Shown here one piece after another: positions 43,152 through 52,100 of a stretch of DNA of 64,000 nt. The notes under the pieces are model-generated. The model was not told where the DNA came from and did no database searches. It was given only the letters and a program-made list of their open reading frames with translations. The position numbers and the translations under genes were made by a program. How positions within the stretch are numbered: the stretch's first letter is position 1; each line of letters begins with the position of its first letter. Location: positions 1 to 64,000 of the forward strand of contig CAJTQU010000004.1 of NCBI GenBank assembly GCA_910578665.1, in the 5' to 3' direction. The stretch comes from an uncultured Muribaculaceae bacterium. GTDB taxonomy: Bacteria > Bacteroidota > Bacteroidia > Bacteroidales > Muribaculaceae.

Positions 43152-45095
43152 ATGATAAACATCTCTTTTCCCGACGGCAGCGTGCGGCAGTTTGAAGCCG
43201 GCGTGACCCCGTACCAGGTGGCCGAAAGCATAAGCCCGCGGTTTGCGGCAGATGTGCTGGCTGCCAAAATCAACGGCCAGGACTGGGACATCTCACGTCC
43301 CGTAGACACAGACGCCTCCATAGAGTTATTCAAATGGGATTCGCCGGAAGGCAAACACGCATTCTGGCACTCCTCGGCACACCTGCTGGCCGAAGCACTG
43401 CAAGAACTGTACCCCGGCATTAAATTCGGTATCGGCCCGGCTATAGAGAACGGGTTCTACTATGATATTGATCCGGGAGAGCACAAAATAACCGCTGACG
43501 ACTTCTCCAAGATTGAGAAGAAAATGGCCGAACTGGTAGCTCGCAAAGAGGCTATTATACGACAGGATATTTCCAAAGCCGACGCCCTCAAAATGTTCGG
43601 AGACCGCGGTGAGAGCTACAAATGCGAACTGATCGGCGAGTTGGAGGACGGCACCATAACCACCTACACACAAGGAGCCTTCACCGACCTGTGCCGCGGA
43701 CCGCACATTGCCAACACTGCCCCGATCAAGGCCGTAAAAGTGCTTTCTCTGGCAGGAGCCTACTGGCGCGGCGATGAGAAACGCAACCAGCTGGTACGCG
43801 TATACGGCATCACTTTCCCAAAGAAAAAGATGCTTGACGAATATCTCACCCTGCTAGAAGAAGCCAAGAAGCGCGACCACCGCAAGCTGGGCAAAGAGAT
43901 GGAGCTGTTCGCTTTCTCGCACACCGTAGGCCAGGGCCTGCCCCTATGGCTCCCCAAAGGTGCCGCCCTGCGTGACAGGCTCGAACAGTTCTTGCGCAAA
44001 ATACAGAAGAAGTACGGCTACCACCAGGTCATCACGCCGCATATCGGCAATAAAATGCTTTATGTGACATCAGGCCACTGGGCCAAGTATGGCAAAGACT
44101 CTTTCCAGCCCATACACACTCCGGAAGAGGGCGAAGAGTACCTGCTCAAGCCGATGAACTGTCCCCACCACTGCGAAATATATAAAGCGTTCCCACGCTC
44201 TTACCGCGAACTCCCGCTACGCCTGGCCGAATTCGGCACAGTATACCGCTACGAGCAAAGCGGCGAGCTGCACGGACTGACACGAGTGAGAGGATTTACC
44301 CAGGATGACGCCCACATATTCTGCGCCCCTGAACAGATTAAGGATGAATTCCTCAAAGTGATGGACATAATCCTGTATATCTTCAAGTCTCTGAACTTTG
44401 AAAACTTCGAAGCCCAGATATCACTGCGCGACCCTAACAACAAGACCAAATATATCGGTTCTGACGAAAACTGGCATCTGGCCGAAACCGCCATAATCGA
44501 GGCATGCCGTGAAAAGGGTCTCAACGCACGCCAGGTAGAGGGAGAAGCGGCTTTCTACGGGCCAAAACTCGACTTCATGGTAAAAGACGCTATCGGCCGC
44601 CGATGGCAGCTCGGCACAATACAGGTAGATTACAACCTGCCTGAGCGTTTCGGCCTTGAATATGCAGGAAGAGACAACGCCAAGCACCGTCCCGTCATGA
44701 TACACCGCGCCCCGTTCGGCTCCATGGAAAGGTTTGTAGCCGTGCTGCTCGAACACACTGCCGGACGTCTGCCGCTGTGGCTGATACCCGAACAATGTGT
44801 CATACTCCCTATCTCCGATAAGTATAACGACTATGCCTACGAAGTGGCCAAGACACTTGACGCATCTGACGTGCGCGCCATAGTAGATGACCGTAATGAG
44901 AAAATAGGCAAAAAGATACGTGACAACGTCCTTAAAAAATTCCCCTATCTGCTCATAGTAGGCGAGAAGGAGGCCGCGGCCGGAGAGGTATCTGTAAGAA
45001 AATACGGCGAAGATGCCACTAATTCAATGAAAATTGCTAACTTTGCAGCGCAAATTGCCGATGAGGTAGCTGCACAGACCGCGCCAATAGAATAG
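43152..45095 (+). CDS. thrS: Threonyl-tRNA synthetase
   Basis: Charges tRNA-Thr. The 647-residue protein has the standard order: TGS domain (1-62, MINISFPDGSVRQFEAG), editing domain with HSSAHLLAEALQELYPGIKFGIGPAIENGFYYDID near 75, catalytic class II core with motif 1 (KGAALRDRLEQFLRK), the zinc-site MNCPHHCEIY, motif 2 (RYEQSGELHGLTRVRGFTQDD) and motif 3 (RAPFGSMERFVAVLLEH), and the C-terminal anticodon-binding domain. The start is the ATG at 43152, because the upstream frame crosses the promoter at 43072-43079. infC, rpmI and rplT follow, a highly conserved order that links aminoacylation and translation initiation. E. coli ThrS represses its own mRNA, but no such operator was recognised here. 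Confidence 0.97.
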   Translation: MINISFPDGSVRQFEAGVTPYQVAESISPRFAADVLAAKINGQDWDISRPVDTDASIELFKWDSPEGKHAFWHSSAHLLAEALQELYPGIKFGIGPAIENGFYYDIDPGEHKITADDFSKIEKKMAELVARKEAIIRQDISKADALKMFGDRGESYKCELIGELEDGTITTYTQGAFTDLCRGPHIANTAPIKAVKVLSLAGAYWRGDEKRNQLVRVYGITFPKKKMLDEYLTLLEEAKKRDHRKLGKEMELFAFSHTVGQGLPLWLPKGAALRDRLEQFLRKIQKKYGYHQVITPHIGNKMLYVTSGHWAKYGKDSFQPIHTPEEGEEYLLKPMNCPHHCEIYKAFPRSYRELPLRLAEFGTVYRYEQSGELHGLTRVRGFTQDDAHIFCAPEQIKDEFLKVMDIILYIFKSLNFENFEAQISLRDPNNKTKYIGSDENWHLAETAIIEACREKGLNARQVEGEAAFYGPKLDFMVKDAIGRRWQLGTIQVDYNLPERFGLEYAGRDNAKHRPVMIHRAPFGSMERFVAVLLEHTAGRLPLWLIPEQCVILPISDKYNDYAYEVAKTLDASDVRAIVDDRNEKIGKKIRDNVLKKFPYLLIVGEKEAAAGEVSVRKYGEDATNSMKIANFAAQIADEVAAQTAPIE

Positions 45096-45141
45096 TCGCA
45101 ACAGCATAAAACTCACCGTAGTAATCACTTATCCCCTTTTA

Positions 45142-45816
45142 ATGGAGAAAAAACCTCGATTTTCAGGGCCTCGTCCCAAACCGGCAGGCCCACGTCCGAA
45201 ACCCGGACAGCGCGGACAGCGCCAGCAGAGCAAGGACCTCTATGCCACCAACGAGCAGATACGCGCCCGCGAGGTACGCCTCGTAGGTGACAATGTAGAG
45301 CAGGGTGTCTATCCGCTGCAAAAAGCGCTCCGTATAGCACGCGATCAAGAACTTGACCTCGTGGAAATATCTCCTACGGCCAATCCTCCCGTGTGCCGTG
45401 TGCTGGACTACCAGAAGTTCCTCTACCAACAGAAAAAGAAGCAGAAGGAACAAAAGGCCAAAGCCACAAAAGTAGTAGTAAAGGAAATACGTTTCGGACC
45501 CCAGACCGACGACCACGACTACAACTTCAAGCTAAAGCATGCCATAGGGTTCCTGCAGGAAGGTTCTAAGGTGAAAGCTTATGTATTCTTCCGCGGACGC
45601 TCCATTCTGTTCAAAGAACAGGGCGAGGTGCTTCTGCTCCGTTTCGCCAACGATCTGGAGGAATACGGCAAGGTAGAAATGATGCCTGTGCTCGAGGGTA
45701 AGCGAATGACCATAATGCTGTCTCCCGTAAAGCCTAAAGCACCTAAGAAAGAGGCTGCTCCAAAAGAAACAGCAACAACAGGACAGGAAGCTGAAACAGA
45801 GACCGAAACTGAATAA
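45142..45816 (+). CDS. infC: Translation initiation factor IF-3
   Basis: Prevents 30S-50S joining and checks the initiator codon-anticodon pair. The N-domain (NEQIRAREVRLVGDNVEQGVYPLQKALRIARDQELDLVEISPTANPPVCRVLDY) and C-domain (VVKEIRFGPQTDDHDYNFKLKHAIGFLQEG, then GRSILFKEQGEVLLLRF) are intact. It has an extra Pro/Lys-rich N-terminal tail of about 30 residues (MEKKPRFSGPRPKPAG) and an acidic C-tail of about 30 residues, so 224 aa against the usual 180. The start codon is ATG, not the rare AUU used for autoregulation in E. coli. It lies 46 bases after thrS. Confidence 0.97.
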   Translation: MEKKPRFSGPRPKPAGPRPKPGQRGQRQQSKDLYATNEQIRAREVRLVGDNVEQGVYPLQKALRIARDQELDLVEISPTANPPVCRVLDYQKFLYQQKKKQKEQKAKATKVVVKEIRFGPQTDDHDYNFKLKHAIGFLQEGSKVKAYVFFRGRSILFKEQGEVLLLRFANDLEEYGKVEMMPVLEGKRMTIMLSPVKPKAPKKEAAPKETATTGQEAETETETE

Positions 45817-45876
45817 AATAGAGACCGTAGGCACCCCGTGCCGAGGTAGATAACAACAACTAATTTTTATAATAAA

Positions 45877-46074
45877 ATGCCAAAGGTAAAGACTAATTCC
45901 GGTTCTAAGAAGAGATTCGCTCTCACCGGAACAGGAAAAATCAAAAGAAAACATGCCTACCACAGCCACATTCTGACTAAAAAGACCAAGAAGCGCAAAC
46001 GTGTGCTGGACTCAACCGCTATCGTTGAATCGGCTAACGTACAGGCTGTGCGCGAACTGCTCGCGATGAAGTAA
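45877..46074 (+). CDS. rpmI: 50S ribosomal protein L35
   Basis: A 65-residue basic large-subunit protein. The conserved frame is MPKVKTNSGSKKRFALTGTGKIKRKHAYHSHILTKKTKKRKRVL. It lies 60 bases after infC and before rplT, its usual partner. Length and sequence are normal. Confidence 0.97.
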   Translation: MPKVKTNSGSKKRFALTGTGKIKRKHAYHSHILTKKTKKRKRVLDSTAIVESANVQAVRELLAMK

Positions 46075-46183
46075 GACAGCAATTCGTTTTCTTTACAATT
46101 TTCCAACACCTTTTTATTAACCGAATGCCGAGCATCAACAAGAGCAATAACAATTGCCGCTCACATTCAAAAAAGACAAAAAA

Positions 46184-46534
46184 ATGCCAAGATCAGTAAA
46201 TCATGTAGCGTCTCGCGCAAAGCGCAAAAAAATCTTGAAACTCACCCGTGGTTACTACGGAAGCCGTAAGAATGTATGGACCGTAGCTAAAAATACATGG
46301 GAGAAAGGTCTTACATACGCATACCGCGACCGTAAAGACAAAAAACGCAATTTCCGCGCACTCTGGATACAGCGTATCAATGCAGCCGCACGCATGGAAG
46401 ACCTCTCTTACTCTAAGCTGATGGGTCTCATCCACAAAGCTGGTATTGAAATCAACCGCAAAGTCCTCGCCGACCTTGCTACAAACAATCCCGCTGCATT
46501 CAAAGCTATCGTAGAGAAGGTAAAGAACGCCTAA
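46184..46534 (+). CDS. rplT: 50S ribosomal protein L20
   Basis: Large-subunit assembly protein that binds 23S rRNA. The start is set at the ATG at 46184 (MPRSVNHVASRAKRKKILKLTRGYYGSRKNVW). An in-frame TTG at 46154 would add ten non-conserved residues. The 116-residue length and the R-rich N-terminal extension are typical. In other bacteria L20 represses its own operon through mRNA structure; I do not see a clear mimic of the rRNA site in the 109-base rpmI-rplT spacer. It is the last gene of the thrS operon and ends at a strong palindrome. Confidence 0.97.
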   Translation: MPRSVNHVASRAKRKKILKLTRGYYGSRKNVWTVAKNTWEKGLTYAYRDRKDKKRNFRALWIQRINAAARMEDLSYSKLMGLIHKAGIEINRKVLADLATNNPAAFKAIVEKVKNA

Positions 46535-46547
46535 AGCTACTTACCCA

Positions 46548-46597
46548 ATCATAAAGACAGGATAATCCCGGTACCGGGATTATCCTGTCTTTATGAT
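46548..46597 (+). terminator. 50-nt perfect palindrome terminating the thrS-rplT operon
   Basis: A perfect inverted repeat without spacer (25 bp per arm, centred on GGTACC at 46572/46573). The hairpin would have a tiny loop of about four bases. It is followed by ATGTGTACAAATC, with little T-run. The convergent gene ends at 46750. The short AT-rich stretch from 46598 to 46749 holds nothing else clear. Confidence 0.75.
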
Positions 46598-46749
46598 GTG
46601 TACAAATCTTGTAATCCAGAGTGAAACATACCACAGAAATCAGACCCTTCAGCCGGAAAATATAAAACCGGAACACGCTCCACAATAAAGCGTATTCCGG
46701 CCTATTCTTCTGACAGCCCGGTCGTTCCGGAATGCCGCAGTTATGGCTT

Positions 46750-47028
46750 TTACATATTTGTGAAAGCAGCCTTGAGAGTAAGAGATACGAGCTGCTGTTC
46801 CTCTTCAGGCGTCAGTTCGCGCTCCTTAAGCTCATTGATGATTTTCTCGGCATCTTTCTGCGTAGATTCAATTTTGGCAGCATCGCCATCTTTCTGAGCC
46901 TTGGCTACCTCTTCGATAGCGGCACCATATTCTTTGATAAGGTCTTCGTTACTCTTTTTGCAAGAAGTGAGTGCCATAGTGCCGGCAAGAGCCACTGCTG
47001 CCATAGCGAGCATAAATGTCTTCTTCAT
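46750..47028 (-). CDS. Small hypothetical lipoprotein
   Basis: A 92-residue exported lipoprotein: signal peptide MKKTFMLAMAAVALAGTMALTSC with lipobox LTSC (Cys 23). The mature part is a charged helix of about 70 residues (KSNEDLIKEYGAAIEEVAKAQKDGDAAKIESTQKDAEKI...), ending with LTPEEEQQLVSLTLKAA, a coiled-coil-like profile. Such small helical lipoproteins are frequent in Bacteroidetes, but this one matches no named family I can assign. It has its own promoter with both boxes (47199-47230) and a leader of about 160 bases, and it is monocistronic. Confidence 0.75.
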   Translation of the reverse strand: MKKTFMLAMAAVALAGTMALTSCKKSNEDLIKEYGAAIEEVAKAQKDGDAAKIESTQKDAEKIINELKERELTPEEEQQLVSLTLKAAFTNM

Positions 47029-47198
47029 GTCAAATGTTAATTTAGATTATTAATGTTTGTAGTTATTCGATCAACAACAAAATATCAACGCGGCATTTAC
47101 CATATACCAAGACCGGTTTCTAAAAACTGTCTCAACAGACAAACTCAATATACCGTAATCTATGTGTACGCTTAGGTGATTGCCCACGTTACTAACTG

Positions 47199-47230
47199 CA
47201 AAATTAATAATTATTTCGCTGACATGCAAA
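47199..47230 (-). promoter_or_regulatory. Promoter of the small lipoprotein gene
   Basis: Minus strand: TTTG at 47230-47227, a 20-base spacer and TAATTTTG at 47206-47199. The start is predicted near 47192, about 165 bases before the ATG. Confidence 0.7.
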
Positions 47231-47528
47231 CCAAATACCGGCATTTTTACAAGAAAGCCGCAACACATATCTATAAATGCCACATAAGGCCCCGGTTTCA
47301 CAACCAGAGCCTTAGTGTAGCATTAATTCTAATACCTTGAATAAAACACAGTGCAAATACAATAATCGTACAGTTATAACATCTATGCCACACATTGGTT
47401 CATGCCAGCCTCCAGAATCCACACTACCCCACTCCTTAGCAAAGAACCATACAATGGTTCAAAGCGTTTATTTTAAAGAGACTGCGATAACCGGATTATA
47501 GCAGTACGAATACAATCAGAACACAAAA
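47231..47528. other. Non-coding gap before the deaminase gene
   Basis: About 300 bases without a convincing gene. It holds a small hairpin at 47286-47313 (AAGGC/GCCTT with an inner GGTT/AACC) and a 17-base inverted repeat, GAACCAT-ACA-ATGGTTC, at 47444-47460, the latter a candidate operator. A similar TTGGTTCAT lies near 47394. I see nothing else. Confidence 0.35.
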
Positions 47529-47536
47529 TAATTTTG
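47529..47536 (+). promoter_or_regulatory. -7 box of the deaminase gene
   Basis: TAATTTTG ending 14 bases before the ATG, implying a leader of only about eight bases. No -33 TTG at the expected spacing. Confidence 0.45.
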
Positions 47537-47550
47537 TTTACCAACTCAAT

Positions 47551-48048
47551 ATGACAGAAGATTTTAAAATAAAGCATCCTGACTACAGAGATGAATGGAT
47601 GGAACTAGCCACAAAGATCTCAGCTGAAAATGTAGAAGCCGGAGGCGGTCCTTTCGGCGCCGTTATAGTACGTGACGGCGAGGTAGTAGGATCAGGAGTA
47701 AACGGTGTTACCCTGCTCAATGATCCCACAGCGCATGCCGAAGTTCAGGCCGTCAGAGCAGCCTGCCACTCTCTCGGAACATTCTCACTGCGAGGATGCA
47801 CCATTTATAGCAGTTGCGAACCATGCCCCATGTGTCTCAGCGCATTATACTGGGCCGGAGTGGACCGCATATATTTCGGCAACACCAAAGAAGATGCCGC
47901 CGCTATCGATTTCTCAGACTCCTACATATATGACGAACTCGCACTCAAACGCGAGGAACGACATCTGCCGTGCATACATGTGCCCGGCACCGATGCATCA
48001 ACGGCATTCAGAATGTGGGATGAGAAAACTGATAAAACAAAATATTAG
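47551..48048 (+). CDS. Nucleoside/nucleobase deaminase, guanine-deaminase type
   Basis: A 165-residue zinc-dependent deaminase of the cytidine-deaminase-like fold. The catalytic HAEVQAVRAA (zinc His plus proton-shuttle Glu) lies near residue 71 and SSCEPCPMCLSALYWAGV (two zinc Cys) near 100. The latter, together with IYFGNTKEDAAAIDFSD and the long C-terminus, fits the Bacillus GuaD group that turns guanine into xanthine, rather than tRNA-specific TadA. An HIV-type or cytosine-like substrate is possible. It stands alone with a terminator, so purine salvage is inferred from the family only. Confidence 0.82.
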   Translation: MTEDFKIKHPDYRDEWMELATKISAENVEAGGGPFGAVIVRDGEVVGSGVNGVTLLNDPTAHAEVQAVRAACHSLGTFSLRGCTIYSSCEPCPMCLSALYWAGVDRIYFGNTKEDAAAIDFSDSYIYDELALKREERHLPCIHVPGTDASTAFRMWDEKTDKTKY

Positions 48049-48074
48049 ACAACAGACTCTTAGCAAAGTACAGC

Positions 48075-48110
48075 AAAACTGCCGGCCTGATACGCCGGCA
48101 GTTTTTTTAA
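48075..48110 (+). terminator. Terminator of the deaminase gene
   Basis: AAAACTGCCGGC at 48075-48086 pairs with GCCGGCAGTTTT at 48094-48105, followed by TTTAA, a classical factor-independent terminator. Confidence 0.85.
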
Positions 48111-48160
48111 TGCATCTTTTAAACTCTCTAGCATTTATACCTGCTAATAACTGCTAATAA

Positions 48161-48193
48161 ATTTGGTCAACATGATTAAATAATCTAACTTTG
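48161..48193 (+). promoter_or_regulatory. Promoter of the 202-residue secreted gene
   Basis: TTTG at 48161-48164, a 21-base spacer and TAACTTTG at 48186-48193. The start is near 48200, giving a leader of about 75 bases. A tandem TGCTAATAAC/TGCTAATAAA lies just upstream at 48141-48160. Confidence 0.65.
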
Positions 48194-48273
48194 CAGAAAA
48201 TAAACAAACCATATAAATTCAGGAGAGTAACAAACGAACTACCCCAAGTAATCAAATTATTATCTAATACATT

Positions 48274-48882
48274 ATGAAAATTAAGTACCTCCCACTTTTT
48301 GCATCTGCGTTCATATCATTTTACGCATCAGCCTCTGACATCCAAGACCCGGAAACTAATATTATTTATGATTTCAATCCGGTCGAGACAGAATATTACT
48401 GCACCGGGGACAATGAGACCGTGACATCGGCAAGCATAGTGTTCACATTTACAGAAACGGTATATTCCGACTTTCTCAAACTGTTATCATTAAAGCTGAA
48501 AGATGCCGACAACAATAACATACCGGCATCATTTCGCATACATTTCGATTATTCCAATGTAAATCAGTCTGGCATCATAATTGACTCCAAAGCCTTACAA
48601 TACGGAGTAGAATACACCATGACCATCCCAAAAGAGACCTACGGTGACGCAGAATGGTTCGGAGAAACATCAGAAGTGCCCAGAGTGTCAGGACACGCAA
48701 ATTCCGAATTCGAGGTCAAATTCACTCTGAAAAAAGACGAATCAGGCGTAGACATGGTGACCTATGAAAAAAACAATTCAACAGAAATATATAACATCCA
48801 CGGAATGCTAGTTGGCAATTCAACAGACAATCTACCTGCCGGCATATACGTGGTCAATGGTAAAAAAGCCATTATCAGATAA
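48274..48882 (+). CDS. Small secreted protein with Ig-like domain and T9SS-like tail
   Basis: A 202-residue exported protein. The signal peptide covers about 1-20 (MKIKYLPLFASAFISFYASA). The central part (about 25-155) is all-beta and resembles bacterial Ig-like domains of the Big_5/SbsA kind (SASIVFTFTETVYSDFLKLLSL, then YGVEYTMTIPKETYGD). The C-terminal 45 residues look like a T9SS type A sorting signal: STEIYNIHGMLVGNST, LPAGIYVVNGKKAIIR. No enzyme motif is seen. It is monocistronic, with a good promoter and terminator, and precedes a giant surface protein. Confidence 0.68.
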   Translation: MKIKYLPLFASAFISFYASASDIQDPETNIIYDFNPVETEYYCTGDNETVTSASIVFTFTETVYSDFLKLLSLKLKDADNNNIPASFRIHFDYSNVNQSGIIIDSKALQYGVEYTMTIPKETYGDAEWFGETSEVPRVSGHANSEFEVKFTLKKDESGVDMVTYEKNNSTEIYNIHGMLVGNSTDNLPAGIYVVNGKKAIIR

Positions 48883-48943
48883 CATAACATGCCATAACTA
48901 CATTTCGCCAGACACAGGCAAGCGGTAAAAGACACGTCCAGAC

Positions 48944-48988
48944 ACCAATGTCGGGAACAATCCGAATATGATTGTTCCCGACATTGGT
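48944..48988 (+). terminator. Terminator of the 202-residue secreted gene
   Basis: A 19-bp perfect stem (48944-48962 with 48970-48988, loop CGAATAT) followed by ATTTTACTTTATT. Confidence 0.8.
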
Positions 48989-49029
48989 ATTTTACTTTAT
49001 TAAAATTTTAAAAATATAAAATAAATTTG

Positions 49030-49037
49030 TATATTTG
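49030..49037 (+). promoter_or_regulatory. -7 box of the 1367-residue surface protein gene
   Basis: TATATTTG (fits TAnnTTTG) in a very AT-rich setting; no TTG at -33 but TTTTA runs. The ATG is 69 bases downstream. Confidence 0.45.
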
Positions 49038-49106
49038 CGAATTATATCTCATTTATGGAGATTCAACACCTATTATTGAATTTATATACTTAAATATCTA
49101 ATTTTT

Positions 49107-52100
49107 ATGACAAAAAAACAATTTTACTACATCAAACACCGTCTTTTGGCAGGCGCATTGATAGTGGGGACCGGAGTTGTTCCGTGGCAACATGCCAATG
49201 CTGAACGACTGTTCAATGAAAATTTTGATTATCCTACAGGGAATCTGTACCAGCAGGGTGGATGGCTTCGATTTTTTACTAATAATAAAGCCCCGATACA
49301 GGTGCTGGACGGCAATCTCACCTATGAGGGTTATGAAGGTACCGGCATCGGTGGCAAAGTTGAGCTAGGCATAGAAGCCTCCGGGGAAGACCTGTTCAAA
49401 ACATGGACCGATCCGATTAAAGAGGGGGATGTCTATATCTCGTTCCTGTTGAATGTCAAAGATGTAAACAGTTCAAAGGCATATTTCTTTGCTTTGCTGC
49501 CACAGAACAAGGCCGGTGATTTTGGTGACGGCAAACAGGTTAACGAATATATGAAGTGCTACGTTCGGGAAGGATCGCAACCGGGAACTTACAATTTTGG
49601 CATTTCACGTACGGGGGCTATAACTACAGCCGTCTATGCGAATAAAGACCTGGTTTTGGGAGAGACAGCGCTTGTCGTTCTGAAGTACTCCATAGTCCCG
49701 GGTTCTTCAAATGACAATATGGTAGCATGGGTTAACCCTGCTATTTCCGCTATCGAACCCTCAGCGGCCGATATAGATCTAGGCAACAGTGGCGGTGAAA
49801 TACCTGCATATGGCATTTACGGAGTGGAATTGCGGCAAGGTGCAACAAGCTCTAATAAAGCGGCAAATGTCGAAATAGACGCGCTGCGCGCAGGCACTCA
49901 GTGGAGCGATCTTTATGACGAATTGCCCGGAAGCGAGGCACCGGTTATCGCGGCATCGTCCACAGAATTGAACCTTAACACATTCCAGGGTATGCCCGTG
50001 ACAGGCAGTGTCAAAATCACCGGGCAGGACCTTACTGACGACATAGCGATTAATTGCCCGGAAGGCGTTACCTGCAACCGTACAACGGTATCTAAAGACG
50101 AGGCCATGTCTGAAGAGGGTGCGGAAGTAGTGTTTGAGATAACACCGGAGAATTTCGGCCTGCAGAATTATGTGGTCAGACTGACATCTGCCGATGCTGT
50201 TGAACTGAATGTGAATATCAACGTACAGGCCTCGCCATGCACGCAGTTTGCGACAGCAGCCGAGCTGACCGCGGCAGCCGGCAATCCCTCTAACCTTGAC
50301 GGCGTCTACCGCTTTACGGGCAAGGGTGTGGTTACTTTCGTAGAAAAAGGCCAGTATGGCAGCTATAATGTATACTTGCAGGATGCCACAGGAGGCATGA
50401 AGATGTCGGTATACTCTGAAACGGGAGATGCCCCCTACCAGGTAGGTGACGAGATATCCGGCGGCATAGGAGTTTTATCAGCCTCGCTAGGCGCTCCGTG
50501 TTTGGAAATATATTATGCTAATCCTGTTGTCGAAGCTACTGGCAAAACAGCCGAGCCTATAGAAGTTGCTGTAGACGCTATAAATAAAGCTAATGCGAAA
50601 GACTACATCTATCGTCTTGTGTCTGTCAAAGGCGTAACCCTTTCAGACGTACAGGAAGGCTCGAAATTCGCAGTCCAGAATTATACGTTTGGCAACGGCA
50701 CGGCTACAGCTGTTATGCGTCCGTTTGCCGGCACAGACCTGTTAGGCACAGACATTCCGGCAGGCAAGATAAATCTCACAGGCATTTCTACCTCTGCCAG
50801 CCAGTTTACGCTTGCTCCACGCTCTCTTGCCGATGTCGAAGCTGCGGCGGCCACACCTTCCTTCTCCCTGTCTCAGACAATTGTGCGGCTTGACAACACT
50901 ATGCTCGGCGTGACACAGAAGCAGACGCTTACACTGACAGCAAGCGACCTGGAAGGCGACATAACAATTACCTGCCCGGCCACTATAACTTGCGATAAAA
51001 CTGTCATAACCAAAGAAGAGGCTATGGCCGAGGGCGGAGTACAACTGGTATTTGCCGTTACACCCGACAAAGCCGGAGAGTATGATGAAAAAGTGACTTT
51101 TGCGTCCGAGGGAGCCCAGAATGTGGATGTATCGTTCTCCATCCGCGAAGTTACGGATGTTGTGATGCTGCCCAACTCGACCAGGATAATGGCAGAGCTG
51201 GACAATCCGGACTATGAGGCAAACATATATAAGTACACAGGAAAGGCCGTGGTTACTTATATTGAAAATGCCACAAGCGACTACGGTAGCGATTATTTCA
51301 AGGTATATGCCCAGGATATGCACGGTGGTATGTGCATCAGCATGGAGTATGCCGTGGAGCACGATATGCCGTTCAAAGTGGGTGACGAGATCAGCAATAT
51401 GTACGGCATAATCCAGTCATATCTGGGTGCTCCCGTATTCTATCTCGCTCCCGTATCTGCCACCCTGGCCGACATTACGGCAGAGGGTAAGACCAAATCA
51501 CCTGTAGAGGTCAGACTGGCCGACATTACTCCGGCTACTGCTTCGGAATACATATACCGTCTGGTCAAAGTAAATGACGTAACATTCCAGCCTGCCGGCG
51601 ATGTGACCAAATTCAGCACTGCCAATGTCTCATTCACAGATGGCGAGAAGACTGCCGTAGCCAGACCTTTTGGAGGTTCTGACCTGGTCGGTACCGAAAT
51701 CCCGACAGGAGAGGTATCTCTCCAGGGCATATCCCTGTCAGTAGCCCAGCTCACACTCGGACTGCGGTCTGCCTCCGATATAGAGGCCGGAGCGGCAGGC
51801 GTGCAGATCACACCTGAAAAACTCTTTGATTTCACCGACAATGCCGCAGCAGTTGGCGAAGAAACAGAGATATACAAGTTTACCGTAAAGGCCGACAACC
51901 TCAAAGTGCCTGCCCCGGTGCTTCTCACCGGCGACAATGCCGACTACTTTACTGTGGATCCGGCACAGATACCCAGCGGATCCGGCACCACGGTAGTTAC
52001 AGTGTACTACCATCCTGAAACAATCGGTATGCACCGTGCCAATATCATGTTTGATTTCGACGGTACCAATAGCGAGTATAACTACACGGCCAGCCTCGGC

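Noticed and set aside
47071..47301. Minus-strand open frame of 76 codons upstream of the small lipoprotein gene
   Set aside because: It overlaps the predicted promoter at 47199-47230, has no conserved features and an odd composition.
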